A stretch of 64,000 nucleotides of DNA, from NCBI GenBank assembly GCA_016218685.1, contig JACRDD010000024.1:1-64000 (forward strand), given 5' to 3'. Positions 47,995 to 57,267 of the stretch are shown piece after piece; positions within the stretch are counted from its first letter, which is position 1; every line of letters begins with the position of its first letter. The DNA is from Desulfobacterales bacterium. GTDB lineage: Bacteria > Desulfobacterota > Desulfobacteria > Desulfobacterales > Desulfosarcinaceae. The notes beneath the pieces are model-generated. The model saw only the letters and a list, made by a program, of their open reading frames with translations, was not told where the DNA came from and did not search any database. The translations under genes and the position numbers were made by a program.

Positions 47995-49980
47995 TTATCG
48001 CACGGCGCCGCTTTGCCGGTGCAACCGCCAGTAAAGCCCGCCTTGTTGCATGAGGGCGTCGTGGGTGCCGGCTTCAGCCAGGCGGCCGTCACGCAGCACG
48101 AGGATGCGGTCGGCCATGCGGGCCGTGGAAAGACGGTGGGCCACGAGCAGGCAGGTGCGGCCGGCCACCAGGCGGCGCAGGGCGTCGTAAATGGCCGCTT
48201 CGGTTTGGGAGTCGATGTAAGAGGTGGCTTCATCGAGCAGAATCAGTTGGGCGTCGCGGGCCAGGGCCCGGGCAATGGTGATCAACTGGCGCTCGCCGCT
48301 GGAAAGCCCCGCGCCGCCTTTTTCCATGACCGTTTCCAGCCCCTGGGGCAAGCGCGCCACCAACTCCTTGCAATTGGCGGCGGCCACGATGCGCGCCACG
48401 GTCGCTTCGTCCACGGCCGCCGGGTCGGGGAAGATATTGCGGCGCATGGTGGTCGAGAAAAGCACCGGTTCCTGGGTCACCAGGGCCGTGAGCCGCCGCA
48501 ACTGCGCCGAATCCCATTGGCGCAGATCGAGGCCGTCGAGCCGCACGTGGCCCTCGGTGGGGTCGTACAGCCTCTGGATCAGGTTGAGCAGACTGGTCTT
48601 GCCCGCGCCGGTGGGACCGACCAGGGCCACGCTTTCTCCCTTGGCCACGCTAAAGGAGACATCGCGCAACACATATTCTCCGGGAGTATACGCCAGGGAG
48701 AGACGGTCCAGCACCAGCCATCGGGAACGGTCCGGTTCCGAGGCCGGCACGACGACTGCCGGCGGTTCGGGCAGGCGCTGGTCGATGTCCAGCAGCCCGA
48801 AGATGCGCTCGGCCGAGCTCATGGCATTTTGCATGACGTTGTAATTCTCCGCCAGGTCGCGCATGGGCCGGAAGAACATGCGCACATAGGTTAAGGCCAC
48901 CACCAGCACACCCAGGCTGATGCGGTCGCCCACCACCTGCAAGCCACCGTAGAGAATCAACAAGGCCATGGCGGTCAGCCCCAATACTTCGATGAGCGGC
49001 ATGAAGAGCGCGAAGACGTGGATCTCGCGCATGCCCAGCCGGTAGTTCTCGGCATTGAGCTCGGCAAAGCGCGCGTAATTGTAGGCTTCCTGGCCAAAGC
49101 TCTGGATGGTGCGCATGCCGTCGATGGATTCGGCCATGCGGCCGTTGATCTCGGCCACCTTGACGCGCAAGGCCCGGTAGATGTCCCGGGCCTTGACCGA
49201 AAAGCGCAGCGCGGCCCAGGCCACTATCGGCATAACGGCGAAGACGGCCAGGGCCATGCGCCAATCCAGGGCCAGCAGAACGATGGCGATGCCCGCCAGC
49301 AGGAAGATATCCTTGAACACCATGGAGATAAAAGTAGTAAAGAGTTCGTGCATGTTCTGCACGTCGTTGGTCACCCGCGTCACCAGGCGCGCCACGGGCT
49401 GACGCGTGAAAAAGGCCATGCTCTGCTGCTGGATGTGCTCGTACAGCCGCAGGCGCAGGTCGTGCATCACCCGGTGGCCGGCCCGTTCCATGATCACCCG
49501 CTGGACAAAGGTCAAAGCGAAATCGGCCGCCACCAGGACCAGAAAGATCAGCACCACGCCGCCCAAAGCGCGCAGGTCGTCCCGGCGCAAGGCGCGCAGA
49601 TCCTCCTCGGGCAGCCGCGCCAGATCGGCGAAGGCGATGCGCGCCCGGTCGCCTTCGACTTCAAAAAGTTCGGCATGGCGCGCCATCACCGCCCTGTTGC
49701 GCGGGTCGGCCGAATCCACATGGAGATAGCGCCGTCCCGGGTCGTTGGCCTGTGCGGACGAGGCATTGGGTGCCCGGCCGGGCACGATATAGCGGTCGAT
49801 GGCGATCTTGCTGAAGTACGGCAGGGCCAGTTCGATGAAGGTCAGGGCCACCACCAGGGCCACCGACCACAGCAGCATCCGGCGATGCGGCGCCACGAAC
49901 GGCAGCAAGCGCCGCAGCAGACGCCAATCCTGGGTTTTGCCCTGGTAGCCCTCTTCGGCATAACCATAATCAGACCGCAT
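47995..49980 (-). CDS. Heterodimeric ABC exporter, catalytic half
   Basis: 661 residues: a six-helix membrane domain followed by an ATPase. An unusual charged insert of about 80 residues lies after the first helix ('RAPNASSAQANDPGRRYL' to 'LRRDDLRALGG'). Walker A is GPTGAGKTSLL (near 455), the signature 'LSSGERQLITIARAL', and Walker B 'LILLDEATSYID' with the catalytic Glu (near 580). It pairs with the upstream half, which lacks that Glu. The ATG at 49980 overlaps the end of the partner gene; longer upstream starts have no merit. Substrate unknown (drug or lipid exporter family). Confidence 0.93.
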   Translation of the reverse strand: MRSDYGYAEEGYQGKTQDWRLLRRLLPFVAPHRRMLLWSVALVVALTFIELALPYFSKIAIDRYIVPGRAPNASSAQANDPGRRYLHVDSADPRNRAVMARHAELFEVEGDRARIAFADLARLPEEDLRALRRDDLRALGGVVLIFLVLVAADFALTFVQRVIMERAGHRVMHDLRLRLYEHIQQQSMAFFTRQPVARLVTRVTNDVQNMHELFTTFISMVFKDIFLLAGIAIVLLALDWRMALAVFAVMPIVAWAALRFSVKARDIYRALRVKVAEINGRMAESIDGMRTIQSFGQEAYNYARFAELNAENYRLGMREIHVFALFMPLIEVLGLTAMALLILYGGLQVVGDRISLGVLVVALTYVRMFFRPMRDLAENYNVMQNAMSSAERIFGLLDIDQRLPEPPAVVVPASEPDRSRWLVLDRLSLAYTPGEYVLRDVSFSVAKGESVALVGPTGAGKTSLLNLIQRLYDPTEGHVRLDGLDLRQWDSAQLRRLTALVTQEPVLFSTTMRRNIFPDPAAVDEATVARIVAAANCKELVARLPQGLETVMEKGGAGLSSGERQLITIARALARDAQLILLDEATSYIDSQTEAAIYDALRRLVAGRTCLLVAHRLSTARMADRILVLRDGRLAEAGTHDALMQQGGLYWRLHRQSGAVR

Positions 49981-51712
49981 GATCCAGCTCCTGCAAACGG
50001 TGCACCTGGGCGTAGTAGCCCTGTGCGGCCACAAGGCTTTCGTGGGCCCCCCTCTCCACCACGCGTCCCTCGGCCAGGCTGACGATGGCATCGGCGAAAC
50101 GCACCGCCGCCAGGCGATGGGAGGCCACGATGACCGTCTTGCGGCCGGCCATGCGTCGGACGGCCGCCACGATCACGGCCGCGGTGGCTGTATCCACCTG
50201 GCTGATGGGGTCGTCCAGCAGCACGATGGGGGCATCGATGAGCAAGGCCCGGGCCAGGGCGATCCGCTGCTTCTGGCCGCCGGAGAGCAAAACGCCCTTT
50301 TCTCCCACCCGCGTATCCAGGCCCGCCGGCAAGGCGGTGATGGTTTCGGTCAGGGCCGCCTCGGCCAGGGCCTGATCTATTTGAGAGCGGCAGTGTTCCG
50401 GGCACCCGAAGAGAATGTTGTCGCGCACCGTGCCGGAGAAGAGAAACGGCTCCTGGGGCACATAGGCCACCCGGCGGCGCAGATCGGCCGGGTCCAGCGC
50501 GCGCAGATCGATGCCATCCAGGGTAATCCGGCCGGCGCAGGGATCGTAGAGCCGCGGCACCAGGGTGAGCAGCGCGCTCTTGCCGCTGCCCGGCGGCCCC
50601 ACCACCCCCAGCGTCTGTCCCGGGGCAATGTCCAAGGTCACGTCGCTGAGCACCATCCGCCCCTGGGGGCCGCCATAGCCGAAGCCGACCTGCTCGAAGG
50701 CAATCCGGCCCGCGACCGCCGGCAGCGGCCGGGGATCGGCCGGAGCCTGGATCTCGGGCCGTTGGTCGAGGATGCGCTTGATCCGTTCCAGGGAGGCGCC
50801 CCCGCGCTGGATCAGGTTGGTGACCCACCCCAGGGCCATCATGGGCCAGGAGAGCAGGTTCAGGTAGCTGATGAAGGCCACGAAATCGCCCGTGGTGATC
50901 TCGTTCAGGATGGTCTTGCGCCCGCCGAAAAAGAGCACGGCGGCCAGGCTCAGGTTGGTGAGCATCACCATCAGCGGAAAGAAGAGCCCGGTGACGCCCA
51001 CCAGGCGCATGTTCTGGTCCACGTACGCCTGGGAGACACCGGCCACGGCCGCCCGGGCCGCCGCCTCTTCGTTGTGCGCCTTGATCAACCGCATGCCGGC
51101 GCAGCGCTCGCGTACCGTCTCGGTCAGATCGGCGAAGGCGGCCTGCACTCCCTGATAGCGGGTGTGCATGCGCCGGCCCAGCAGCCGGGCACTGAGCACC
51201 ACCAAGGGCATGGGGATCAGCACATAAAGGGTCAGCTCCACGTGGATATAGAGCATGAAACCGATGGCCGCCGCGCCCAGCACGATGGCGTCGTTGAGGG
51301 CCACCAGCCCGAGACCCGCGGCCATGCGGATCTGCTGGATGTCGTTGGTGGCATGGGCCATGAGGTCGCCGGTCTTGGTGCGGTCGAAAAAGCCGGCCGA
51401 TAGCGTTTGCAGATGGCCCAGCAGCCGGTTGCGCAAGTCGGCTTCCAGGAAGCGGGCCGTGCCCAGCAGGCAGCGGCGCCAGATGTAGCGGCAGACGCCG
51501 ATGAGCAAGGCCATGCCGGCGATGGCCGCCGCCTGGCGCAGCAGCGTGGCGCCGTCGGCAACCAAAAGGGTCAGGTCGTCCACGGCCCATTTGACCACCC
51601 GGGGCACCATCAACTGCAGCAAGTCCACCAGGATCAAGGCCGCCAGCCCGATGGCGATCGTCCGGCCATGGGCCTTGAAGTAAGGAGTGATCAGGTCCCG
51701 GGCTCTCATCAT
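49970..51712 (-). CDS. Heterodimeric ABC exporter, degenerate-site half
   Basis: 580 residues: six membrane helices then an ATPase with Walker A GPPGSGKSALL (near 370) and signature 'LSGGQKQRIALARAL'. Walker B reads 'IVLLDDPISQVD', with Asp where the catalytic Glu normally is. This matches the degenerate partner in TM287/288-type and LmrCD-type exporters, where only one of the two sites hydrolyses ATP efficiently. Two start codons are possible (51712 or 51709). It overlaps the catalytic half by 11 bases. Confidence 0.93.
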   Translation of the reverse strand: MMRARDLITPYFKAHGRTIAIGLAALILVDLLQLMVPRVVKWAVDDLTLLVADGATLLRQAAAIAGMALLIGVCRYIWRRCLLGTARFLEADLRNRLLGHLQTLSAGFFDRTKTGDLMAHATNDIQQIRMAAGLGLVALNDAIVLGAAAIGFMLYIHVELTLYVLIPMPLVVLSARLLGRRMHTRYQGVQAAFADLTETVRERCAGMRLIKAHNEEAAARAAVAGVSQAYVDQNMRLVGVTGLFFPLMVMLTNLSLAAVLFFGGRKTILNEITTGDFVAFISYLNLLSWPMMALGWVTNLIQRGGASLERIKRILDQRPEIQAPADPRPLPAVAGRIAFEQVGFGYGGPQGRMVLSDVTLDIAPGQTLGVVGPPGSGKSALLTLVPRLYDPCAGRITLDGIDLRALDPADLRRRVAYVPQEPFLFSGTVRDNILFGCPEHCRSQIDQALAEAALTETITALPAGLDTRVGEKGVLLSGGQKQRIALARALLIDAPIVLLDDPISQVDTATAAVIVAAVRRMAGRKTVIVASHRLAAVRFADAIVSLAEGRVVERGAHESLVAAQGYYAQVHRLQELDHAV

Positions 51713-51952
51713 GTTCCCATTTACCTACGCGTACGCGTCCTCGTAATGATTAACATCTCCTGGCCGCCGCCGGCAATGCCGGGTACCATAAGGCCGCCGA
51801 TCCGCCTGGTCAACCGCGAATTGCCGCCCATTGCTTGGTATCTGCTTCATTTGACATTATATTCCATTACCGATAAGGATGGCCTCGGAATCGCAAGCCA
51901 GCGGCACCAACCAAAAAAGCGGCCGATGGAGGGCCGATAGAACAGGAACTGC
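51713..51952. promoter_or_regulatory. Divergent promoter region, ABC exporter / RNase
   Basis: 240 bases between divergent starts. It contains the self-complementary 12-mer ACGCGTACGCGT (51727-51738) placed 15 bases before the ABC exporter ATG, possibly an operator for that operon. No firm promoter boxes were seen. Confidence 0.4.
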
Positions 51953-53932
51953 ATGGAACCGGGTCAGGTGGTTGAATTCATCGACAGCCAGAAGATCTTC
52001 TGCGCGGTGGTGATGGAGATAAAGAGTCTACGCCTAAGGCTGTTAACCGAAAACAATCGCGAAGTCAAAATGTCGGCCGAACGGCTGAGCCACCGGTCCA
52101 AGGCGCGCCTGGAAACCACCGCGGCGCGCGACAAGCTGGCGGCAACCCTAAAGGAAATCGCCCAGCGGCGCAAGGAGTTGAGCCGCCAGGTGAATATCCC
52201 CGAGCTCTGGTCGGTGCTGCACGATGAGCAGCAGTGGATCGATGTCGCCACCATGACCACGCTTTGCTTCCCGGACCATGCCGACGGCGACCACGAGTCG
52301 GCCGTGATCCGCGCCTTCTTCAACGACCGACTTTACTTCAAATTCGCCCCGGACCAGTTCTTCCCCCACACGGCCGCGAAAGTCGAACAGATCGCCCGCC
52401 AGCGCGAAAAAGAGGCCCGCGAGGCCCGCCTCATCGAGCAAGGCGGCCAGTGGCTCCAGAAAGCCTTCAAGGGCCAGGAGGCCGCGGTTCCCGGCGAGCG
52501 CGACGAAATCGTCCGCATCCTGGCCTCCTACTGCCTGCACGAAAAGGATAGCCCCCACTGGGAGCTGGCCCGGGCCATGCTCGCCAAGGCCGGCGCCGGA
52601 TCGCCCTCGGCCCTGTTCGGCTTTCTGGTGAAGATCGGCGTGTGGCGCCCGGATGAAAACCTCGACCTGTTGCGCCACGAGATCCGGCCGGAATTCCCGG
52701 CCGCCGTGGAGGAGCGCGCGGCCTTTCTGGCGCAAAGCCCGCCGCCGCTTTCGGCCGAACGTCGCGACCTGCGCGATCTCTCCCTGATCACCATCGACGG
52801 ACCGGCCACCCTGGATTTCGACGATGCCCTGAGCCTGACGCCCCTGGGGGAGAACTTCGTGCTGGGCATCCACATCTCCGATGTCGGTCATTATGTGGTC
52901 AAGTCCGATCCCATCGACCAGGAAGCCATGGGCCGGGCCAGTTCCATCTACATGCCCGACCAGCGCATCTCCATGCTGCCGACCTGCCTTTGCCTGGGCG
53001 CTTGCAGCCTCAAAGCCGGGCAAGAGCGGCCGGCCATCAGTACCCTGGTGACCATCACGCCCCACGGCAAGATTCTGGATTTCGAGATCGTGCCCAGCCT
53101 GATCCGCGTCCGCCATCAACTGACCTACCAGGACGTGGACGAGATGGCCGCCTACGATGCCACCGTCAAAGCCTTGATCGCCATTGCCCGGGGCTACCGC
53201 AACAGCCGCCTGGACAGCGGGGCGCTGCTCATCGAACTGCCCGAAATCAACCTCTGGCTGGACAACAAAGGCCAACCGGTGTTCCAGCGCATCGATCGCG
53301 AAAGCCCTTCCCACCTGCTGGTCTCGGAAATGATGATCCTGGCCAACAGCCTGGCGGCCCGCTATCTCTCCGAACGCGATCTGCCGGCCATTTTCCGCTC
53401 CCAGGCCGAACCGCGCGAACGGCTCTACTCGCGCGACCAGGGCACGCTCTTCCAGAACTGCATGCAGCGCAAACAGATCAGCCGCTTTATCTTGAGCAGC
53501 ACGCCGGAGCCCCACGCCGGCCTAGGCGTGCCGGCCTACGTCACCAGCACCTCCCCCATCCGCAAATACACGGACCTGGTGGCCCAGCGGCAGATCCGGG
53601 CCACCCTGGGATTGGAAACGCCCTATACTCCCGAAGAGATGGCCTTCATCATCGCGGCCCTGGAAGAGCCCATGGCGCTGGTGGGGCGCATCCAATACAG
53701 CCGCCACCGCTATTGGCTGCTCAAATACCTGGAAGGCCGCATCGGCAAAAAAGAAGAAGCCGTCGTGCTCTTCCGCCGCCGCGAGGGCTACGCCATCCTG
53801 ATCCCGGAGTACATGCTGGAATGCAACCTGGCCGGCGCCGATCACGTCAACCTCAAGCCCGAGGACCTGGTGCAGGTCACCATTCAGCATGTGCACGCAC
53901 GCAATGACGTCATCAATGTCTATTTAGGGTGA
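51953..53932 (+). CDS. RNase II/R-family exoribonuclease
   Basis: 659 residues. The N-terminal 250 residues contain a small OB-like start and a charged helical region unlike classic cold-shock domains. The RNB catalytic domain (about 265-580) has the metal-binding motif 'TIDGPATLDFDDALSL' near 280-295, 'GIHISDVGHYV', and 'YTSTSPIRKYTDL'-type sequence (here VTSTSPIRKYTDLVAQ). An OB-fold C-terminus follows. It should degrade RNA 3' to 5'. It differs from E. coli RNase R in lacking the long N-terminal cold-shock pair. It is followed three bases later by arfB. Confidence 0.9.
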   Translation: MEPGQVVEFIDSQKIFCAVVMEIKSLRLRLLTENNREVKMSAERLSHRSKARLETTAARDKLAATLKEIAQRRKELSRQVNIPELWSVLHDEQQWIDVATMTTLCFPDHADGDHESAVIRAFFNDRLYFKFAPDQFFPHTAAKVEQIARQREKEAREARLIEQGGQWLQKAFKGQEAAVPGERDEIVRILASYCLHEKDSPHWELARAMLAKAGAGSPSALFGFLVKIGVWRPDENLDLLRHEIRPEFPAAVEERAAFLAQSPPPLSAERRDLRDLSLITIDGPATLDFDDALSLTPLGENFVLGIHISDVGHYVVKSDPIDQEAMGRASSIYMPDQRISMLPTCLCLGACSLKAGQERPAISTLVTITPHGKILDFEIVPSLIRVRHQLTYQDVDEMAAYDATVKALIAIARGYRNSRLDSGALLIELPEINLWLDNKGQPVFQRIDRESPSHLLVSEMMILANSLAARYLSERDLPAIFRSQAEPRERLYSRDQGTLFQNCMQRKQISRFILSSTPEPHAGLGVPAYVTSTSPIRKYTDLVAQRQIRATLGLETPYTPEEMAFIIAALEEPMALVGRIQYSRHRYWLLKYLEGRIGKKEEAVVLFRRREGYAILIPEYMLECNLAGADHVNLKPEDLVQVTIQHVHARNDVINVYLG

Positions 53933-53935
53933 GCC

Positions 53936-54355
53936 ATGTTGCCCATTACCGACACTCTGGCCATACCGCTTCACGAGATCGAGCTCAGCGCCGTGCGCGC
54001 CCAGGGTTCCGGCGGGCAGAACGTGAACAAGGTCTCCACGGCGGTACATCTGCGCTTCGACATCCGGGCCTCGTCCCTGCCCGAAATATTTAAGGATCGG
54101 CTGATCCAACGCCGGGACCAACGCATCACCAAGGAGGGCGTGGTCGTCATCAAGGCCCAGCAGCACCGCAGCCTGGAGCAGAACCGGACGGAAGCCCTGG
54201 AACGCCTGCGCCAACTGGTCCTGAGCGTGACGGTCACGCCGGTCAAACGGCGTCCGACCCGCCCGAGCTTTACAGCCCGCCGCCGGCGCATGGATGTGAA
54301 AACCCTGCGCGGACGCGCCAAGGCCCTCAGGGGCAAAGTGACCCTGGACGAGTGA
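53936..54355 (+). CDS. arfB: Ribosome-rescue peptidyl-tRNA hydrolase ArfB
   Basis: 139 residues with the GGQ motif at 26-28 ('AQGSGGQNVNKVST') and a basic C-terminal tail ('RRPTRPSFTARRRRMDVK') that enters the empty mRNA channel of stalled ribosomes. It frees peptides from non-stop ribosomes. Its placement directly behind an RNase II/R-family gene joins RNA decay with rescue in one transcript. Confidence 0.92.
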   Translation: MLPITDTLAIPLHEIELSAVRAQGSGGQNVNKVSTAVHLRFDIRASSLPEIFKDRLIQRRDQRITKEGVVVIKAQQHRSLEQNRTEALERLRQLVLSVTVTPVKRRPTRPSFTARRRRMDVKTLRGRAKALRGKVTLDE

Positions 54356-54378
54356 CGTCCTGAAAGGAGAACCAGACC

Positions 54379-55443
54379 ATGAGCCGACTCTTTTCACCGC
54401 TGACCCTGCGCGCCACGACCTTCAAAAATCGGATCTTCGTCGCCCCCATGTGCCAATACAGTTGCCGGGACGGCCTGCCCACCGACTGGCACCTGGTGCA
54501 CCTGGGCAGCCGGGCCGTGGGCGGCGCGGCCCTGGTGATCGCGGAAGCAACCGCCGTCAGCCCCGAGGGACGCATCTCGCCCTACGATTGCGGGCTATGG
54601 TCCGATGCGCACAAAGAGGCCTTTCGGCGCATCACCACCTTCATCAAAGCCCAGGCGTGCGTGCCGGGCATTCAATTGGCCCATGCCGGCCGCAAGGCCG
54701 CCACCGATGCCCCCTGGAAGGGCGGTACCCCCCTCTCCGACGCGGCCGGCGGCTGGCTGCCCCTGGCGCCCAGCCCCCTGCCCTTCGACGAGAAATCGCG
54801 CACGCCGCGGGAGATGACCTTGGCCGACATCGAGCGGGTCGTCGCCGACTTCGAGGCCGCGGCCGACCGCGCCCTTTCGGCCGGCTTCGAGGTGCTGGAA
54901 CTGCACATGGCCCACGGCTATCTGCTGCACGAATTTCTTTCGCCGCTCGCCAACCGACGCGACGATGCCTTCGGCGGCGATCTGGACAGACGCATCAAGC
55001 TGCCGCTGACCATCGCCGAGCGCGTGCGCGCCCGCTGGCCGATGGAGCTGCCGCTCTTCGTGCGCATCTCCTGCACCGACTGGGCCGACGGCGGCTGGGA
55101 CTTGGCGCAATCGATTTACTTCTGCCAAAGGTTGAAGGCCCTGGGCGTGGATCTAATCGACTGTTCCAGCGCGGCCCTGGTGCCGTATGCCAAGATCCCC
55201 GCCGGCCCGGGTTTCCAGGTGCCCTTCGCGGCCGCCATCCGTAACGAGTCCGGCATCGCCACCGGCGCCGTGGGCCTGATCACCCAGGCCGCCCAGGCCG
55301 AACAGATCGTGGCCACGGAGCAGGCCGATGCCGTGCTGCTGGCCCGCGAATTGCTGCGCGACCCATACTGGCCCCTGCACGCGGCCCGCACCTTGCGCGC
55401 CGATATTCCGTGGCCGGTGCAGTACCATCGCGCCAAAAATTAA
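54379..55443 (+). CDS. Old Yellow Enzyme family NADPH:flavin oxidoreductase (YqjM type)
   Basis: 354 residues, TIM-barrel FMN enzyme. The YqjM-class cysteine is in 'APMCQYS' (near residue 25), the substrate residues in 'LHMAHGYLLHEFLSPLANRRDDAFGG', and the FMN phosphate loop in 'AVLLARELLRDPYWPLHAA'. It reduces activated C=C bonds. A GGAG ribosome site precedes the ATG at 54379. The physiological substrate is unknown. Confidence 0.93.
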   Translation: MSRLFSPLTLRATTFKNRIFVAPMCQYSCRDGLPTDWHLVHLGSRAVGGAALVIAEATAVSPEGRISPYDCGLWSDAHKEAFRRITTFIKAQACVPGIQLAHAGRKAATDAPWKGGTPLSDAAGGWLPLAPSPLPFDEKSRTPREMTLADIERVVADFEAAADRALSAGFEVLELHMAHGYLLHEFLSPLANRRDDAFGGDLDRRIKLPLTIAERVRARWPMELPLFVRISCTDWADGGWDLAQSIYFCQRLKALGVDLIDCSSAALVPYAKIPAGPGFQVPFAAAIRNESGIATGAVGLITQAAQAEQIVATEQADAVLLARELLRDPYWPLHAARTLRADIPWPVQYHRAKN

Positions 55444-55445
55444 AA

Positions 55446-55471
55446 GGCGGTCACCCCCATCGCTGACCGCC
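55446..55471 (+). repeat. Hairpin between the Old Yellow Enzyme gene and the DUF2179 gene
   Basis: Perfect eight-base inverted repeat GGCGGTCA / TGACCGCC with a ten-base loop, one base after the stop of the Old Yellow Enzyme gene. No thymine run follows on the plus strand, so it is more likely an mRNA-stability or attenuating hairpin than a full terminator. Confidence 0.5.
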
Positions 55472-55490
55472 CGGGAGTATCATCCGCCCT

Positions 55491-56054
55491 ATGTTTGACT
55501 CGAATATCCTCTTGACCGGCCTGGTGATCTTCGTGGCCCGCATCTGCGATGTCTCCATCGGCACGGTGCGCACCATCATCACCGTCCAGGGCCGCACGGC
55601 CATTGCCTTTTTCCTGGCCACCTTCGAGATCATGATATGGGTGCTGGTGGCCAGCGCCGTCATCAACCAGGTGCGGGAGCAACCCATCCTGGTCATCTTC
55701 TACGCCCTGGGATACGCCACCGGCAACGTCGTCGGGATCCTCGTGGAGCGCAAACTGGCCTTCGGCCTGATCATTCTGCGCGTCATTACCCGGGATGCCT
55801 GCAAGGTGCTTTCCGATCGCCTGCGGCAGCAGGGCCAGCCGGTCACCGTTTTCCGGGGCGAGGGCATGACCGGTCCGGTGGATGAACTTTACATTGCCTG
55901 CCGGCGCCGCGATTTGAGTTGGATTCTCGCCGAAGTGCGCGAAATCGACCCCACGGCCTTCTATGTCATCGAGCAGGCCCGCGACATCAGCAAAGTACTG
56001 CGCCCCACCTACGCGCCCATGGGCGGCTGGCGCACGCCCGCCAAGCGCAAGTAG
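55491..56054 (+). CDS. DUF2179/UPF0316 family membrane protein
   Basis: 187 residues: three N-terminal membrane helices ('ILLTGLVIFVARICDVSIGTVRTIITVQGR', then two more) and a C-terminal cytoplasmic DUF2179 domain ('VTVFRGEGMTGPVDELYIACRRRDL'). The family is widespread but its function is not established; the DUF2179 part resembles PII-like sensor folds. The ATG at 55491 has a somewhat distant GGGAG. Confidence 0.88.
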   Translation: MFDSNILLTGLVIFVARICDVSIGTVRTIITVQGRTAIAFFLATFEIMIWVLVASAVINQVREQPILVIFYALGYATGNVVGILVERKLAFGLIILRVITRDACKVLSDRLRQQGQPVTVFRGEGMTGPVDELYIACRRRDLSWILAEVREIDPTAFYVIEQARDISKVLRPTYAPMGGWRTPAKRK

Positions 56055-56433
56055 GCGCTTTACGCCGCATGACGCCAAGAAGAAAAATGCGAAAATCGCC
56101 GCCCAGCCGGCCTTTGACCGGTAATCGCAAAGATGTTTACGCTTTCGACTTTCGGAACCCTACAGCACAATGCAAAAGATTTGTCTTTACATTACACTCC
56201 CAATCGATCGGCCCAATTCTCCGACATCGATCCAACAGATCCCATTGCAGTAACACTCACGCCAACCGGCATCCGAAATAGAGGCTTTCTCTCCTATCAT
56301 TTTGGTAGTTACACCAATTGAGGAAAGAAATCGCTTCGTGTAGTGTTCGCGATGAAAAGGTGTAAAAACTGCATCCGCTTGTTTCAAGGAGTTTTTAACC
56401 ATAACCGCACAATTTCGGGAGGGGGCAACAATC
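56055..56433 (+). promoter_or_regulatory. Leader of the first polyester-hydrolase-like gene
   Basis: 379 bases without a supported gene. It carries a 40-base block (56281-56320) that recurs with 35 of 40 matches at 57651-57690, ahead of the second copy, at nearly the same distance from the ATG. Inside the block TTGGT and ACCAA form an inverted repeat with a six-base gap. A shorter match lies at 56151-56173 / 57521-57542. A GGAGGGGG ribosome site ends the leader. Confidence 0.6.
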
Positions 56434-57267
56434 ATGAGAAAATCATTAGCTGTTATACTGTCACTTTCGCTGATCGCCCTTTTTGGCTACGGCTGCGACG
56501 GCGGCACCAGCACCATTACCGAAGAGGACGCCGGCGTTATCAGCGGCACCATCGATACCCAGCTTTACTACCCCACCACCATCAACGGCACCACGGGCGC
56601 CACCACCATGTCAGCCGGCTATACCCAGGCCCTGGGGAACGTGGAGTGGCTCTCCAGGAAGCTGGCCGAAACGGGTTACGTCGTCTTGGCGTTTACCCCC
56701 ACCAATAACCTGGGTTATGTCGATGGCTGGCGGGATGCCCATAAAAATTGCATTGCGAAGTTGAAGGACATCAATAACAACCACAGCAAACTAAAGGGCA
56801 AGATCAACACCGCCAAACTGCAAACCTGCGGCCACTCCAAGGGCGGCGGCGGCTCTTTGTGGGCTTCGTCTGATCTGACCACCCAGTTGAAAACCACCAT
56901 CGGCATGGCGCCCTATGAAGAGGGTTTCTACGACAGCACCCTCGGCACCATCACGGCGGCCACCTTCGTCCAGGCCGGCGGAAGCGATACCCTGGCAACC
57001 AATGCCATGACCCGTGGCGAGTACGGTGGCCTGTCCACCCGTGTTTCCAGGATGTATGTGGAGTATACCGGCTACGACCATCTGGCCTGGGACAGCGCCA
57101 CCGGCGACAGGGCCAGCCGCATTTCCGGCGATATCATTGCCTGGATGAAATACTACATGGACGGCCAGACCTCCTATGCCAGCACCCTTTCCAACACCAG
57201 CGGCACCGCGCAGCACGAATGGGTGAACGTCACCAGCAGCAGTAGCAGCAGCGGCGGGTGTAACTAA
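56434..57267 (+). CDS. Secreted cutinase/PET-hydrolase-like serine hydrolase, copy 1
   Basis: 277 residues. A signal peptide ends at GYGC (Cys21); the lipobox is poor, so lipidation is only possible. The alpha/beta-hydrolase core resembles cutinases and PET hydrolases: nucleophile Ser135 in GHSKGGGG (usually GHSMGGGG), Asp185 in 'QAGGSDTLAT' and His216 in 'YTGYDHLAW', with spacings (50 and 31) close to known polyesterases. The Ser-rich tail ends SSSGGCN. A second, very similar gene follows 1369 bases later. The likely substrate is a polyester or lipid ester (inference). Confidence 0.85.
   Translation: MRKSLAVILSLSLIALFGYGCDGGTSTITEEDAGVISGTIDTQLYYPTTINGTTGATTMSAGYTQALGNVEWLSRKLAETGYVVLAFTPTNNLGYVDGWRDAHKNCIAKLKDINNNHSKLKGKINTAKLQTCGHSKGGGGSLWASSDLTTQLKTTIGMAPYEEGFYDSTLGTITAATFVQAGGSDTLATNAMTRGEYGGLSTRVSRMYVEYTGYDHLAWDSATGDRASRISGDIIAWMKYYMDGQTSYASTLSNTSGTAQHEWVNVTSSSSSSGGCN

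Noticed and set aside
49842-51590. Alternative minus-strand frame of 582 codons within the ABC exporter genes
   Set aside because: It is shifted relative to the true ABC frame and lacks Walker and signature motifs.
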